Notes: generated from the letters alone by a model not told the origin. A DNA stretch of 64,000 nt from Salinispora vitiensis (GCF_000378825.1 NZ_KB900388.1:4905901-4969900), one strand, 5' to 3'. Positions 37,999 through 47,309 are shown, counted from the first letter of the stretch. Numbers and translations: made by a program.

Positions 37999-39340
37999 GC
38001 TCCTCTTCATCGTTGTCCTCACCGCAGCCACCGGATACTTCGTGGCCCAGGAGTTCGGCTACGTCGCCGTAGATCGGGGCAAGCTCAAGCAGCGTGCCGC
38101 CGAAGGTGACAAGGCCTCGGCCCGGGCCCTGGAGGTGACCGGGCGGCTGTCGTTCATGCTCTCCGGCGCCCAGCTCGGCATCACGGTCACCGCACTGCTG
38201 GTCGGCTACGTCGCCGAGCCGTATCTCGGCGCCGGCCTGGCTGATCTGCTCGGGTTGTCCGGAATGTCGGAACAGGTTAGCGGGCCGCTGTCCGTCGCGT
38301 TCGCGCTGCTCATCGCCACCATCGTGCAGATGGTGCTGGGTGAGTTGGCGCCCAAGAACCTCGCCATCGCCCGCCCCGAGGCGCTCGCTCGGGCGCTCGC
38401 CGGCTCCACCCTGATCTACCTCAAGGCCGCCGGTCCAGTGATCAAGCTCTTCGACCGGGCCGCTGTCCGGCTGCTCCGCCGGGCGGGTGTCGAGCCCGTC
38501 GAGGAGCTGCCCAGCGGGGCCACCCTGGAGGATCTGGAGCAGATCATCGCCGAGTCCCGCGAGGGCGGGCACCTGACCGCGGAGATGTCCACCCTGCTGG
38601 ACCGCGGATTGGATTTCCGTCAGCTCACCGCCGGGGAAGCCATGGTGCCCCGGGTCGACGTGCACACCGTCCGCGCCCACGAACCGGTCAGCCGCGTCGT
38701 CGAGCTACTCGAGACCGGCCGTTCCCGGTTCCCCGTCCAGGGGGCCGAGGGCGTTGACGACGTGATCGGTGTGGCCGGCATCGCCGACGTGCTCGGCGTA
38801 CCGCTGGAGCGCCGAGCCACCACCCCGGTCGGTACGGTGGCTGTTCCCCCGCTGCTGGTGCCGGAGACCCTGCCGTTGCCGACGGTGCTGGACCGGCTGC
38901 GCTCCAGCCACCGGCAGCTCGCCTGTGTGGTTGACGAGTACGGCGGCTTCGCTGGCGTGATCACCTTGGAGGACATCGCCGAGGAGCTGGTGGGGCCGAT
39001 CCGCGACGAGGATGACCCGCCGGAGCGGACACCGACCCGGCAGCGTGATGGCTCCTGGGTGGTGCCGGCCCGCTGGCGGATCGATGAGGTCGCCGACAGC
39101 ACCGGCATCTCGCTGCCCGTGGCCCCGGAGTACGACACGCTCTCCGGGCTGGTCATGCGGGAGTTGGGCCGGGTACCCGAGGTCGGCGACCAACTGGAGG
39201 TCGCCCTGCCGGCGGACGGGGATGAGGCGGCGGCCAGCCCACGGGCGCTGGTCGAGGTGCTCGTGGTTGACCGGCACGTCGCCGATTCGGTCCGGCTGCG
39301 CCTGCAGGAGTCGGAAGACCAGCCGGAGGTGCAGGCATGA
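37982..39340 (+). CDS. CNNM/CorC-type transporter (DUF21-CBS-CorC_HlyC)
   Basis: A 452-aa membrane protein. The DUF21 transmembrane domain covers ~1-185 (GYFVAQEFGYVAV, MLSGAQLGITVTALLVGYVA, MVLGELAPKNLAIARPE). A CBS pair follows at ~205-335 (GEAMVPRVDVHTV, VVDEYGGFAGVITLEDIAEELVG) and a CorC_HlyC domain at the C-terminus. CNNM/CorC proteins move or regulate Mg2+. The start is GTG 37982 or TTG 37985, both inside a hairpin. Its stop overlaps the next gene as ATGA. Confidence 0.9.
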   Translation: MLIVVGLLFIVVLTAATGYFVAQEFGYVAVDRGKLKQRAAEGDKASARALEVTGRLSFMLSGAQLGITVTALLVGYVAEPYLGAGLADLLGLSGMSEQVSGPLSVAFALLIATIVQMVLGELAPKNLAIARPEALARALAGSTLIYLKAAGPVIKLFDRAAVRLLRRAGVEPVEELPSGATLEDLEQIIAESREGGHLTAEMSTLLDRGLDFRQLTAGEAMVPRVDVHTVRAHEPVSRVVELLETGRSRFPVQGAEGVDDVIGVAGIADVLGVPLERRATTPVGTVAVPPLLVPETLPLPTVLDRLRSSHRQLACVVDEYGGFAGVITLEDIAEELVGPIRDEDDPPERTPTRQRDGSWVVPARWRIDEVADSTGISLPVAPEYDTLSGLVMRELGRVPEVGDQLEVALPADGDEAAASPRALVEVLVVDRHVADSVRLRLQESEDQPEVQA

Positions 39341-40401
39341 GCGTCGGTGTTGCCCTCACGGCCTCGGTGGTCCTGCTGGCGTTGAATGGGTTCTTTGTCG
39401 CCGCCGAGTTCGCCCTCGTGGCAAGCAAGAGTTACCGGCTGGAGCAGGCCGCCGCCGGTGGTGGCCGGGGTGCCCGGGCTGCCTTGGACGGCGTACGCGA
39501 ACTCTCGCTGATGTTGGCCGGCGCGCAGCTCGGCATCACCCTGTGCACGCTGGGGCTGGGTGCGCTGGCCGAGCCGGCGATCGAGCGGCTGGTCAGCCCG
39601 CTGCTGTACGCCGTGGGCCTGCCCAGCGCGGCGAGCCACGTGATCGCGTTGATCTTCGCGTTGAGCCTGGTGACCTTCCTGCACCTGGTGGTGGGGGAGA
39701 TGGCGCCGAAATCGTGGGCGATCACCGACGCGGAGCGGTCGGCGACGTTGTTGGCGCCGCCGTTCCGTGCTTTCGCCCGGGTCGCCCGGCCGGTGCTGTC
39801 GGCGCTGAACTCCCTGGCGAACGGCATCCTGCGGCTGGTCAAGGTCCAACCACAGGATCAGCTCGCCCAGGTGCACGGCCCGGAGGAGCTGCGGCTGCTG
39901 CTGGAGCAGTCCCGCGAGCACGGGCTCCTCGGTGCCGAGCAGCACGAGTTGCTGACCAGCATGCTGCAGCTGCAGGGCACCACCGTGGCGCAGGTGATGG
40001 AGCCGTTCGACCGGATCGTCACCGTGCGACGGGACGCGAATGCGGGCCAGATCGAGCAGGTCAGCCGCGACAGCGGGCGGTCCCGCCTGGCGGTGCTCGA
40101 CGAGGCCGGTGACGTGTGCGGGCTGGTGCACGTACGGGAGGCGGTGCGGGCCGCGGCCAGCCGTCCGACGGCGACGGCCGAGCAGCTGATGACGACCGCG
40201 TTCACCCTGCCCTCGTCCGCCACGGTCACCGAGGCGGTGGCGGCGATGCGGGCCCGGCGTTCCCAGCTGGCGTTGGTTCGCAACGGCGGGGGGCCGACCC
40301 GGCCGGTCGGTTTTGTCGCGCTGGAGGACCTGCTGGAGGAGGTCATCGGCGAGTTCGACGACGAGACGGACCAGGTTCCGCGGGGACGGCGGTTGCGCTG
40401 A
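39337..40401 (+). CDS. CNNM/CorC-type transporter (DUF21-CBS)
   Basis: A 354-aa paralogue of the preceding protein, coupled to it by ATGA overlap. It has the DUF21 domain (NGFFVAAEFALVASKSYRLE, MLAGAQLGITLCTLGLGALA, VVGEMAPKSWAITD) and two CBS modules ending VGFVALEDLLEEVIGEFDDE. It lacks the C-terminal CorC_HlyC domain of its partner, so the two probably form a heteromer, as such pairs do elsewhere; that is inference. Confidence 0.9.
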   Translation: MSVGVALTASVVLLALNGFFVAAEFALVASKSYRLEQAAAGGGRGARAALDGVRELSLMLAGAQLGITLCTLGLGALAEPAIERLVSPLLYAVGLPSAASHVIALIFALSLVTFLHLVVGEMAPKSWAITDAERSATLLAPPFRAFARVARPVLSALNSLANGILRLVKVQPQDQLAQVHGPEELRLLLEQSREHGLLGAEQHELLTSMLQLQGTTVAQVMEPFDRIVTVRRDANAGQIEQVSRDSGRSRLAVLDEAGDVCGLVHVREAVRAAASRPTATAEQLMTTAFTLPSSATVTEAVAAMRARRSQLALVRNGGGPTRPVGFVALEDLLEEVIGEFDDETDQVPRGRRLR

Positions 40402-40424
40402 TCTGGTCTGGGTAACCGGGGCCG

Positions 40425-41354
40425 GTGCGGTTGACGGGGGTGTCGCCGGAGTCCGGTCGGACGGGGCTGACCGTCCGGACCGCGCTGGCCAACCCGAGTA
40501 CCCGTCCGGGCCTGTTGCTGCCGGGGCGGGTGATCGTCAGCGCCGGCTCGGTTGACGTTCCGGTGCTGCATGTCCGGCTCGGCCTGGTCACGTCGGCCGA
40601 GCCGGACGACCCGGAGGTCCCCCGGCGGCTGGTGCAGTTCCATCAGGCGGAGATCGCCACCGGGTTCGTCCTGCGCGCCGGGCGGGCCCGCAGTATTCCG
40701 TTTTCGTTCCCGATGCCCTGGGAGACCCCGGTAACGGTGGTCGGCGGAGCGCCGCTGCTCAGCCTGCGGATGGGGCTGCGTACCGAGGTGGCGATCGAGC
40801 CCGGGCTGGATCAGGGTGCGATGGTGCCGCTCTTCGTGCACCCGCTGATCGCCCAGGCGCACATTCTCACCACCCTGGAGATGCTGGGGTTCAGCCTGCG
40901 GCAGGCCGGCTCGGTCGCCACCCGGTTGCCCGGGGTCGAGCAGCAGCTCGCGCTGCACCAACGGCTGGGCTACTGGGTCGCGCCGTTGTATTCCGGGCCG
41001 ATCACCGAGCTGGAGGTCACCTTCATTGCCAACTCCGCCGGTCTCGAAGTGCTCCTCTGGTGTGATCGTCGACTGGCGTTGGCCGGGATCACCCACCAGA
41101 GCATCAGCCGGTTTCGGATCTGGCATCACGGTGCCGAGCGGCAGGACTGGGTGGCGACCGTGGATGGGTGGCTGCGGAGCGCGATCAACCGGCATGCGGC
41201 GATGGCGGCGCACGCCGACTGGTCGGCCCCGATCAACGAGTCTGCCCATGTGAGCCGACCTCCGGACGCGCCATTGCCGCCGGGATTCGGGCTGGGCGGT
41301 ACGGCCGGGGGCCCGGGCGTCGGCGGCGGCGGTGGCGGCGGCGATGGCACGTGA
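40425..41354 (+). CDS. Spo0M-family sporulation protein
   Basis: A 309-aa arrestin-like Spo0M protein. The recognisable core is IPFSFPMPWETPVTVVG, LRMGLRTEVAIEPGLDQGA and PLFVHPLIAQAHILTTLEML. The last ~40 residues are Gly-rich and variable. GTG 40425 gives an N-terminus that enters the beta-sandwich directly (MRLTGVSPESGRTGL); no strong Shine-Dalgarno is present. Spo0M is cytosolic and affects development in Bacillus and actinobacteria by an unclear mechanism. Confidence 0.85.
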   Translation: MRLTGVSPESGRTGLTVRTALANPSTRPGLLLPGRVIVSAGSVDVPVLHVRLGLVTSAEPDDPEVPRRLVQFHQAEIATGFVLRAGRARSIPFSFPMPWETPVTVVGGAPLLSLRMGLRTEVAIEPGLDQGAMVPLFVHPLIAQAHILTTLEMLGFSLRQAGSVATRLPGVEQQLALHQRLGYWVAPLYSGPITELEVTFIANSAGLEVLLWCDRRLALAGITHQSISRFRIWHHGAERQDWVATVDGWLRSAINRHAAMAAHADWSAPINESAHVSRPPDAPLPPGFGLGGTAGGPGVGGGGGGGDGT

Positions 41355-41402
41355 CCCGGGTGGGCCAGCCGCTGGCGGTGGCAGGTGGCCCGGGGTGGGT
41401 CA
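41352..41402. terminator. long bidirectional terminator including both stop codons
   Basis: TGACCC (41352-41357) pairs with GGGTCA (41397-41402), and TGGGCCA with TGGCCC inside. The first arm contains the Spo0M stop and the second contains the complement of the LysE-family stop. Confidence 0.55.
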
Positions 41403-42062
41403 GCCGGTGGCGAGTTTCAGACTGAAGCCGAGGAAGAGCGCACCAACCGTGGTCGTCGCGCCCGCGGCCAGGCGGCGGCGTTGGCGGAACTGGGCGGCCA
41501 GGAAGGTGCCCGCGAAGATCAGTACCGTCAGGAAGAGCGCGCTGATGAGTTGCGCGATCGACCCGAGCAGCAGGAACGATAGCGCCGGCCAGGGGTAGTG
41601 CGGGTCAACGAACTGGATGAAGAACGAGACGAAGAAGAGGATCGCCTTCGGGTTCAGCAGGCTGATCACCAGGGCCCGGCGGAACGGGCTGCGTTGGGGG
41701 GTGGGGTCCTCGGCGTCGAGGGGTCGCGGTGCGACCGGATCGTGGCGGGTCCGCCACCGCTGCCAGGCCCCGCGCAGCATCCCCAGGCCCAGGTAGCCCA
41801 GGTAGGCGGCGCCAGCATATTTGATCACCAGGAAGAGCGGCGGGTACGCCTGGAGCAGGGACGCCACCCCGGCGGCCGAGAGGATCATCAGGACCCCGTC
41901 GCCCACGAACACCGCACTGGCCGCGCGGTAGCCGGTTGCCACGCCACGGCTGGCGGCGGTGGAGAGCACGAAGAGCGAGTTGGGTCCGGGCAGCATGATG
42001 ATCGCCACGGTGCCCAGCACGTACGTCCAGATGTCGGTGATCCCCAGCACGCCGGACATCAT
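41400..42062 (-). CDS. LysE/RhtB-family amino-acid exporter (LeuE-like)
   Basis: A six-helix LysE-family protein. The first block, GTVAIIMLPGPNSLFVLSTAASRG, is the family start, and SLLNPKAILFFVSFFIQFVD is the second conserved block. ATG 42062 (MMSGVLGITDIW) is chosen over GTG 42122 because the extra 20 residues (DTDQRRERTRPGGVG) are polar and unlike LysE N-termini; neither has a strong Shine-Dalgarno. The substrate is probably a hydrophobic amino acid such as leucine. Confidence 0.85.
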   Translation of the reverse strand: MMSGVLGITDIWTYVLGTVAIIMLPGPNSLFVLSTAASRGVATGYRAASAVFVGDGVLMILSAAGVASLLQAYPPLFLVIKYAGAAYLGYLGLGMLRGAWQRWRTRHDPVAPRPLDAEDPTPQRSPFRRALVISLLNPKAILFFVSFFIQFVDPHYPWPALSFLLLGSIAQLISALFLTVLIFAGTFLAAQFRQRRRLAAGATTTVGALFLGFSLKLATG

Positions 42063-42153
42063 GCCGGTGCCGACACCACCGGGGCGAGTCCTTTCCCGGC
42101 GTTGGTCTGTGTCGTTGGCCACCGCGAGGGCCGGGCGCGGGCTGTGCGAACGG

Positions 42154-43593
42154 TCAGGCTGCCGAGTCGAGGGGGTGGCGGCGGCTACCGACGACGTCGG
42201 CGAGGTTGGTGAGCAGCGCGGCGGTGACGATGCCGAGCTCGACGAGGAGTGCGTGGCGAAGGGCGGTTGGCCAGTGTCCGTTGTTTGCGCCGACCGAGCC
42301 GAGCAGGGTTGCGGTGATCACCGCCAGCCCGATCGCGGCGCCGACCTGCCGCATGGTCCGGTACATTCCGGCGGCGCTGCCGGCGTCTCGCCGGGGCACC
42401 TGCGCGAGAGTCAGGGTGTTGTTCGGTGTGATCACGAGGCCGCTACCGACTCCGGCGAGGAGCAGCGGGAACGAGTTCAGGACCGAGAAGGTCGTCCCGG
42501 TAATGCTGGTGAGGGCGGTCATCAGGGCGAGGCTCGTCAGGACGGTGAGTAGCCCGACGGCGATCAGCCGGCGGCCGAGTCGTTCGACGTGCCGGCCGCC
42601 GAGCAGCGCGCCCAGCGCGGAACCCACCGCGAATGGCGCGATCGTGAGCCCGGTGTGGAACGGACTGCGGTGGAGACCGTACTGCAGGTGCAGGCTGAAG
42701 ATCAGCGGCAGCGAGGTGAAGCCGGCGTAGTAGAAGAAGCCGAGCAGCATCCCCAGGCGGTAGGTCCGGTGGGTGAGCAGGCGAAAGTCGAAGACCGGCG
42801 GGTGGCGCAGTGCCGGGGAGGTCTCCCAGGATCGGAAGGCGAAGAGGACGCCGATCCCGGCCGGCAGCAACAGCCACGGCAGCGGCCCCGGCCACTGTTC
42901 CCGCTGCAGCGCGGGCAGGAGCACCAGCATGATTCCGGTGCCCAACAGCAGCGTGCCGATCAGGTCGGGTCGGCGATCTGTCGCGTCGCTCAGCGGGTTC
43001 GCCGGAAGCACCCGCCAGACGAGCACCGCCGCGACGACGCCGATCGGGACGTTGCTGAGAAAGACCAGCCGCCAGCCGTTCTCCACTCCACCCAGAGCAA
43101 TGATCAGCCCGCCGATCACCGGTCCGATCGCGGTGGCGACGCTGGCCGTGGCACCGAGAACCCCGAACGGGCGGCCCCGCCGTTTGGGGTGGAACAACTC
43201 CTCGACCAGGGCCGTGAGCTGGGGAACGAGGACACCGGCTGCGGCGCCCTGCGCGAGCCGGGCGACGACCAGCACGGTGCCGGAGCCGGCCGTTCCGGCG
43301 ACTGCGCTGGCGACGGTGAACAACGCGAGGCCGATGAGGAGCGCGTGGCGTCGTCCGCTGGCGTCACCGAATCGTCCGGCGGGGACGAGCGCGAGCGCGA
43401 ACATCAGCGCGTAGCCCGAGACGACCCACTGGACGGCGCTGTTGCCGGCGCCGAGCGTGCGTTCGATCGAGGGCAGCATCACGTTGATGACGCTCAGGTC
43501 GAAAAAGCCGAGAAAGGAGATGGCTGCCGCGATGGCGATGATCCGCCACCGTCGGGTGTGCCCGGTCTCGCCCGGGGCGTCCGTCCGCGACAT
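42154..43593 (-). CDS. MFS drug exporter (DHA2/EmrB type)
   Basis: A 479-aa transporter with about fourteen helices. Motifs: FFDLSVINVMLPSIERTL in helix 1, PAGRFGDASGRRHALLIGLA for motif A, VVARLAQGAAAGVLVPQ and GPVIGGLI for motif C. ATG 43593 has GGGGGTGA directly upstream. Its substrate is unknown. It points the same way as the LysE-family gene 91 bases downstream but need not share a transcript. Confidence 0.88.
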   Translation of the reverse strand: MSRTDAPGETGHTRRWRIIAIAAAISFLGFFDLSVINVMLPSIERTLGAGNSAVQWVVSGYALMFALALVPAGRFGDASGRRHALLIGLALFTVASAVAGTAGSGTVLVVARLAQGAAAGVLVPQLTALVEELFHPKRRGRPFGVLGATASVATAIGPVIGGLIIALGGVENGWRLVFLSNVPIGVVAAVLVWRVLPANPLSDATDRRPDLIGTLLLGTGIMLVLLPALQREQWPGPLPWLLLPAGIGVLFAFRSWETSPALRHPPVFDFRLLTHRTYRLGMLLGFFYYAGFTSLPLIFSLHLQYGLHRSPFHTGLTIAPFAVGSALGALLGGRHVERLGRRLIAVGLLTVLTSLALMTALTSITGTTFSVLNSFPLLLAGVGSGLVITPNNTLTLAQVPRRDAGSAAGMYRTMRQVGAAIGLAVITATLLGSVGANNGHWPTALRHALLVELGIVTAALLTNLADVVGSRRHPLDSAA

Positions 43594-43835
43594 TCACCCC
43601 CGCCTGATCATGAAATGACCGCTTCGTGCTCATTGAAGGTAATGCGGGATATCACCGGAAACCGGGGATGTGGTTAAAGATCTTGAACGTCCGGCATCGG
43701 CATGTCAGCACCTGTTCGCCGCGTTGTTACCGCTGGGGCCCGCGTTTCGTGGTGGGAGGCCGACAGGATGACGGTGGTTTGCGCTGGCATCGGCGCAGAC
43801 CGCTGATCATTCTGATGTCTACCCGGGAGTTGCTC

Positions 43836-45317
43836 GTGCGTAGGAAATGGTGGAGTGGGGCGCTGGCCGTGGTGACGGCGGGTGTGGTGGTCGGTGTGGC
43901 TCCGACGGTGGCGGGGGCCAAGGCCACGGCCGGGGCCACCCCAATTGCGGGGTCGGCACTCGCCCAGACCGTCGAGTCGGCGCCCGCGCACACCATTGAG
44001 CAGGTGCGCAAGCAGTTCCTGCGGCACGGTCCGGGTGCTGAGGTGCTGGTGGTGGCGCACCGTGGGCACTGGCGTGCCGCACCGGAGAACTCGCTGAAGG
44101 CGATCAAGTCCGCGGTGAAGGCGGGCGCGCACGTGGTGGAGATCGATGTCCGGCGTACGGCTGACGGTCATCTGGTGTTGATGCATGACAGCACGGTGGA
44201 CCGGACCACGGACGGAACCGGTGCGGTGTCGGAGTTGACGCTGGCCGAGGTGAAGCAGCTGCGGTTGAAGGTGGGCCTGGGTGGCGACCAGGCGCCGTTG
44301 ACCGATCAGCGGGTGCCGACCCTGGCGGAGGCGATGGCGCAGGTGAAGGGCCGCGCCATGGTCAACCTGGACAAGGCGTGGGACATCCGGGACGAGGCGT
44401 ACGACGTCCTGGTCGACACCGGCACCCTGGACCACGTTCTGTTCAAGAGTTCGGCGCCGGTTGCGGAGGTCGAGCAGTTCCTCGCCACCGACCCGGAAAT
44501 CCTCTACGTCCATGTCGTGAAGGAGGAGAACGCCGGCGACCTCGACGGGTTCACCGACCACCAGCCGGAGGCGTACGAGCTGGTCTTCGACCGGCTCACC
44601 GAGCCGCAGATCCAGCCGGCGGTGGTGGCGGCGCTCCGCGAGCGGGCCCGGGTCTGGGTCAACACCCTGTGGTACGGCCTCGCCGCCGGCTACACCGACG
44701 AGTCGTCGTTGCGGGATCCGGCGCAGGGCTGGGGTGCGGTGGTGGACCGGCACCAGGCGGACATGATCCAGACTGACAACCCGGAGCAGTTGGTCAGCTG
44801 GCTGGCCAGTCGGGACCGGGAGCACGGTGGTCAGGGGGAGTGGCCGTCGTTGCCGAAGGGTTCGGTACGGGTGCAGGCCGAGGAGTACTCGCCGGCGGGT
44901 AAGGGGATCGGCTACCACGACCTGGAGGACGAGAACCAGGGTGGCACGGTGGCTCGCCAGTACGAGGGCGTGGACATCTGCGACAACAATGCCGCGATCG
45001 TGATGTGTTACATCCGCGGCGGCGAGTGGGTCAAGTACACCGTCGAGGTGCCGAAGTCCGGCAACTACCGGGTGAGCGCCCGGATGTCGTCGCCGTACTT
45101 CCCGGCGGGGCGGTTCTCGATGACCTTCGACGGCCAGCCGACGACCGGTCCGGTGGACGTGGTGGGCACGACCTCGCACGACGCCTTCGAGCTGCAGGAG
45201 ATCGAGGGGACCCAGTACCTGCGGAAGGGTACGCACGAGTTCGAGGTGCGGATGGACGAGGACGCCTACCAGAACTTCAATATCGACTACTTCCAGTTCG
45301 ACCGCGTCAAGCAGTGA
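43836..45317 (+). CDS. secreted glycerophosphodiester phosphodiesterase with C-terminal CBM6-like domain
   Basis: A 493-aa exported enzyme. The signal peptide is MRRKWWSGALAVVTAGVVVG with cleavage near VAGAKA. The GDPD domain shows VAHRGHWRAAPENSL (catalytic HR and Glu), EIDVRRTADGHLVLMHDSTV (ExD and HD) and a C-terminal barrel ending QTDNPEQLVSWL. From about residue 345 follows a beta-sandwich like CBM6/35 (VQAEEYSPAGKGIGYHD, GEWVKYTVEVPKSGNYRV). GTG 43836 has GGGAG 6 bases upstream. It likely degrades extracellular glycerophosphodiesters or teichoic-acid-like polymers. Confidence 0.88.
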   Translation: MRRKWWSGALAVVTAGVVVGVAPTVAGAKATAGATPIAGSALAQTVESAPAHTIEQVRKQFLRHGPGAEVLVVAHRGHWRAAPENSLKAIKSAVKAGAHVVEIDVRRTADGHLVLMHDSTVDRTTDGTGAVSELTLAEVKQLRLKVGLGGDQAPLTDQRVPTLAEAMAQVKGRAMVNLDKAWDIRDEAYDVLVDTGTLDHVLFKSSAPVAEVEQFLATDPEILYVHVVKEENAGDLDGFTDHQPEAYELVFDRLTEPQIQPAVVAALRERARVWVNTLWYGLAAGYTDESSLRDPAQGWGAVVDRHQADMIQTDNPEQLVSWLASRDREHGGQGEWPSLPKGSVRVQAEEYSPAGKGIGYHDLEDENQGGTVARQYEGVDICDNNAAIVMCYIRGGEWVKYTVEVPKSGNYRVSARMSSPYFPAGRFSMTFDGQPTTGPVDVVGTTSHDAFELQEIEGTQYLRKGTHEFEVRMDEDAYQNFNIDYFQFDRVKQ

Positions 45318-45323
45318 CCCGCT

Positions 45324-45346
45324 GATCCGCTGACGGCTCGCGGATC
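45324..45346 (+). terminator. hairpin after GDPD gene
   Basis: GATCCGC (45324-45330) pairs with GCGGATC (45340-45346), six bases after the stop. Confidence 0.5.
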
Positions 45347-45357
45347 GGCTGGCGAAG

Positions 45358-45400
45358 GCGAGTGGCCAACCCGGTCCGCCCCGGGTGGGTCACTCGCTTT
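45358..45400. terminator. strong terminator with T-run
   Basis: GCGAGTG (45358-45364) pairs with CACTCGC (45391-45397), with an inner ACCCGG/CCGGGT stem, followed by TTT. It is placed between the GDPD gene and the convergent small-gene operon. Confidence 0.65.
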
Positions 45401-45421
45401 CGGCGTAACAGCCGCCGGTTG

Positions 45422-45691
45422 CTATACCCACAGCAGGAATCGGCGGTACAGGTCGGAGGCGGTGTGGGTCTGGACCTGGGCTAGCTGTTCGGCCGCTTCG
45501 GACATGAGGGCACCCAGGTAGACCCGCAGCGCGGTGCGGTCGGTGCGGTATTCGGCAAGGAGGGCGTGTCGGGCTGCCGGGCAGGGCCACTCCGCCTGGC
45601 AGCTGCCGCACCCCCACAGCGGGCGCATCGGTAGGTGTGGCCGATCGGGGGCCGGCCCACCCGGAGCTGAGGACCTCGGGCTGGTCGTCAT
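45422..45691 (-). CDS. small Cys-containing actinobacterial protein
   Basis: An 89-aa protein with MRPLWGCGSCQAEWPCPAAR near residues 22-41. Three Cys spaced CxxCxxxxC could bind a metal. The helical C-terminal half is LLAEYRTDRTALRVYLGALM. ATG 45691 overlaps the stop of the preceding small gene as ATGA, which supports it. Similar proteins accompany XRE/DUF397 genes in actinobacteria, from memory. The function is unknown. Confidence 0.7.
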   Translation of the reverse strand: MTTSPRSSAPGGPAPDRPHLPMRPLWGCGSCQAEWPCPAARHALLAEYRTDRTALRVYLGALMSEAAEQLAQVQTHTASDLYRRFLLWV

Positions 45692-45903
45692 CGCAGTACC
45701 CGGAGTGTGATGGCGGCCACGATGATCACCAGGATGAGCGCCGCGATCAGCCGGTGCCGGGTGGTGGCGGGCGGTGGGGGAGCGGGCGGCGCGCTCGGCC
45801 GCACCCGGTCGCCGTCGGGCAGCGGCGGCGACCCGTGCGGGTCGCGGTACGCGCGCCGGCCAGCGTGCGCCGGCTGGTCGGTGGTCGGGTTGTCATCGGC
45901 CAT
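45688..45903 (-). CDS. small tail-anchored membrane protein
   Basis: A 71-aa protein with a Pro-rich soluble part (PPLPDGDRVRPSAPPAPPPP) and one C-terminal membrane helix (RLIAALILVIIVAAITLRVLR). ATG 45903 overlaps the upstream stop by one base (TGATG), and its own stop overlaps the next start as ATGA. Coupling on both sides is the main evidence that it is real. Confidence 0.6.
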   Translation of the reverse strand: MADDNPTTDQPAHAGRRAYRDPHGSPPLPDGDRVRPSAPPAPPPPATTRHRLIAALILVIIVAAITLRVLR

Positions 45904-46121
45904 CACAGTCTCCGCAGCCCCGCGAGCAGCGCGGCGAGGAGGTTGGCACCGGGGGCGGTGTGGACGACGCGGGCCCGGCCGACCACCCGTCCACCGGAGA
46001 GCAGCCGCTCCAACTCCCCGTCGGAGAGGGCCACGGCGTGGTCGGGGCTGATCGCGTCGGCGAGCGCGGCGCGGCGCCTCCGTCGCGGTAGTGGTGGTGG
46101 CGCGGTGGTGATCGTTGGCAC
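45903..46121 (-). CDS. small hypothetical protein
   Basis: A 72-aa protein with a basic N-terminus (PTITTAPPPLPRRRRRAAL) and a short amphipathic C-terminus (GANLLAALLAGLRRL). GTG 46121 has GGGAGGCGAG 2 bases upstream, a strong site. It is the first of three overlapping minus-strand genes divergent from the XRE regulator. No family is recognised. Confidence 0.6.
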   Translation of the reverse strand: MPTITTAPPPLPRRRRRAALADAISPDHAVALSDGELERLLSGGRVVGRARVVHTAPGANLLAALLAGLRRL

Positions 46122-46301
46122 GGCTCGCCTCCCGGCTGTGGTGGTTGCTGGTTGGTGGTTGCGGTCCGGCAGTGCCTCCGGCGGGTCGGGCCCGCCATCG
46201 GTTCGCGTCGTCTACCGGCAGCTTTCCGACAGTTGTGGGGCGAACACACCGCGTAGTACTAGGTTTTTGGGACGTCTGGAACGTTTGAGGGAGGTTGGAG
46301 C

Positions 46302-47069
46302 ATGAACCACGCAGTCATCGCGGCGATGGCGGAGGCGGGCGAGACCGCCGAAAGCCTCGCAGCTCAGATCGGGGTGGATCCGAAGACGGCCGCGAAGTGG
46401 GCGAGCCGTGGCCGGATTCCCCAGACCCGACACCGCGCGAAGGTGGCCGCGATCCTCAAGCGGGAGGTGGAGGAGCTGTGGCCGGATGCGGTGCGGCGCC
46501 GCGAGCCGGCGTGGTTCCGCCCGTGGGTAGACATCGAACGCGAAGCGGTGTCGATCCGCACTTTTGAGCTCGCCTGGGTGCCGGGCCTGCTGCAGACCGC
46601 GGCGTACGCGCGGGCGACCCTCGCCGGGGAGGCGCTCAGCCTCGAGGCGGTCGAGGAGCTGGTCGATGCGCGGATCAAGCGGCAGGCGATCCTGCGTCGG
46701 GACCGCGCGCCGATGTTCATCGCGGTGTTCGACGAGCTGATCCTCCGCCGGTCCGCCTACGGCGACCGCGGGTTGATGCGGGAGCAGTGCGAGCAGTTGG
46801 TGGCCTCTGCGGAGTTACCGAACGTGTCGATCCATGTCGTGCCGCTCTCGGCCGGTATGCACCCTGGGCTCGGCGGTCCGTTCACCCTCGCCGAGTTGGA
46901 GAAGGGCACAGTGGTGGCCCATGTGGACAGCCAGGCGAAGGCGCAATTGGTCGATGGCGTCACGGATATTGCTACGCTGAGTCGACGGTGGGAACGCATC
47001 CGCGGGGAGGCTCTCTCCCGGGCGCAGTCCCGAGACCTGCTCAGGGAAGCGGCAAGTTCATGGACCTGA
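46302..47069 (+). CDS. XRE-family regulator with DUF5753 domain (WhiJ-like)
   Basis: A 255-aa protein. The N-terminal helix-turn-helix (residues ~5-55) includes AESLAAQIGVDPKTAAKWAS and the C-terminal DUF5753 domain is ELAWVPGLLQTAAYARATLA and beyond. This architecture is that of WhiJ and related Streptomyces developmental regulators, which act with DUF397 proteins. ATG 46302 has GGGAGG 8 bases upstream. The following DUF397 gene overlaps its end. Confidence 0.88.
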   Translation: MNHAVIAAMAEAGETAESLAAQIGVDPKTAAKWASRGRIPQTRHRAKVAAILKREVEELWPDAVRRREPAWFRPWVDIEREAVSIRTFELAWVPGLLQTAAYARATLAGEALSLEAVEELVDARIKRQAILRRDRAPMFIAVFDELILRRSAYGDRGLMREQCEQLVASAELPNVSIHVVPLSAGMHPGLGGPFTLAELEKGTVVAHVDSQAKAQLVDGVTDIATLSRRWERIRGEALSRAQSRDLLREAASSWT

Positions 47070-47251
47070 TCGGCGCGCGGTGGCGCAAGAGCAGCAAGAG
47101 CGGCAACAACGGCGGCAACTGTGTCGAGGTCGCCGGTAACCTTCCCGGTGTCGTGGGGGTCCGGGACTCCAAGGACCCGGCCGGGCCGGCGTTGGTCTTC
47201 GGGCCAGCGGCGTGGCGGGCGTTCGTCGCCCAGCTCCCCGGCCAGCCCTGA
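47060..47251 (+). CDS. DUF397 domain protein
   Basis: A 63-aa DUF397 protein: DLIGARWRKSSKSGNNGGNC with the conserved WRKSS-x-S and NCVEVA motifs, then GVRDSKDPAGPALVFGPAAW. ATG 47060 overlaps the last codons of the XRE gene by 10 bases. In the WhiJ systems studied, the DUF397 protein works with the regulator, possibly as an antagonist or ligand-dependent partner. Confidence 0.9.
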   Translation: MDLIGARWRKSSKSGNNGGNCVEVAGNLPGVVGVRDSKDPAGPALVFGPAAWRAFVAQLPGQP

Positions 47252-47309
47252 CCCCACCCACCGGGCAACTCTGCCCAAGCCCTGGGCAGCCCCGACCACT
47301 CGGTAAACA

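Noticed and set aside
43594..43835. PHO box before the GDPD gene
   Set aside because: GTTCGCC and GTTACCG near 43718 are not spaced at the required 11 bases and match poorly.
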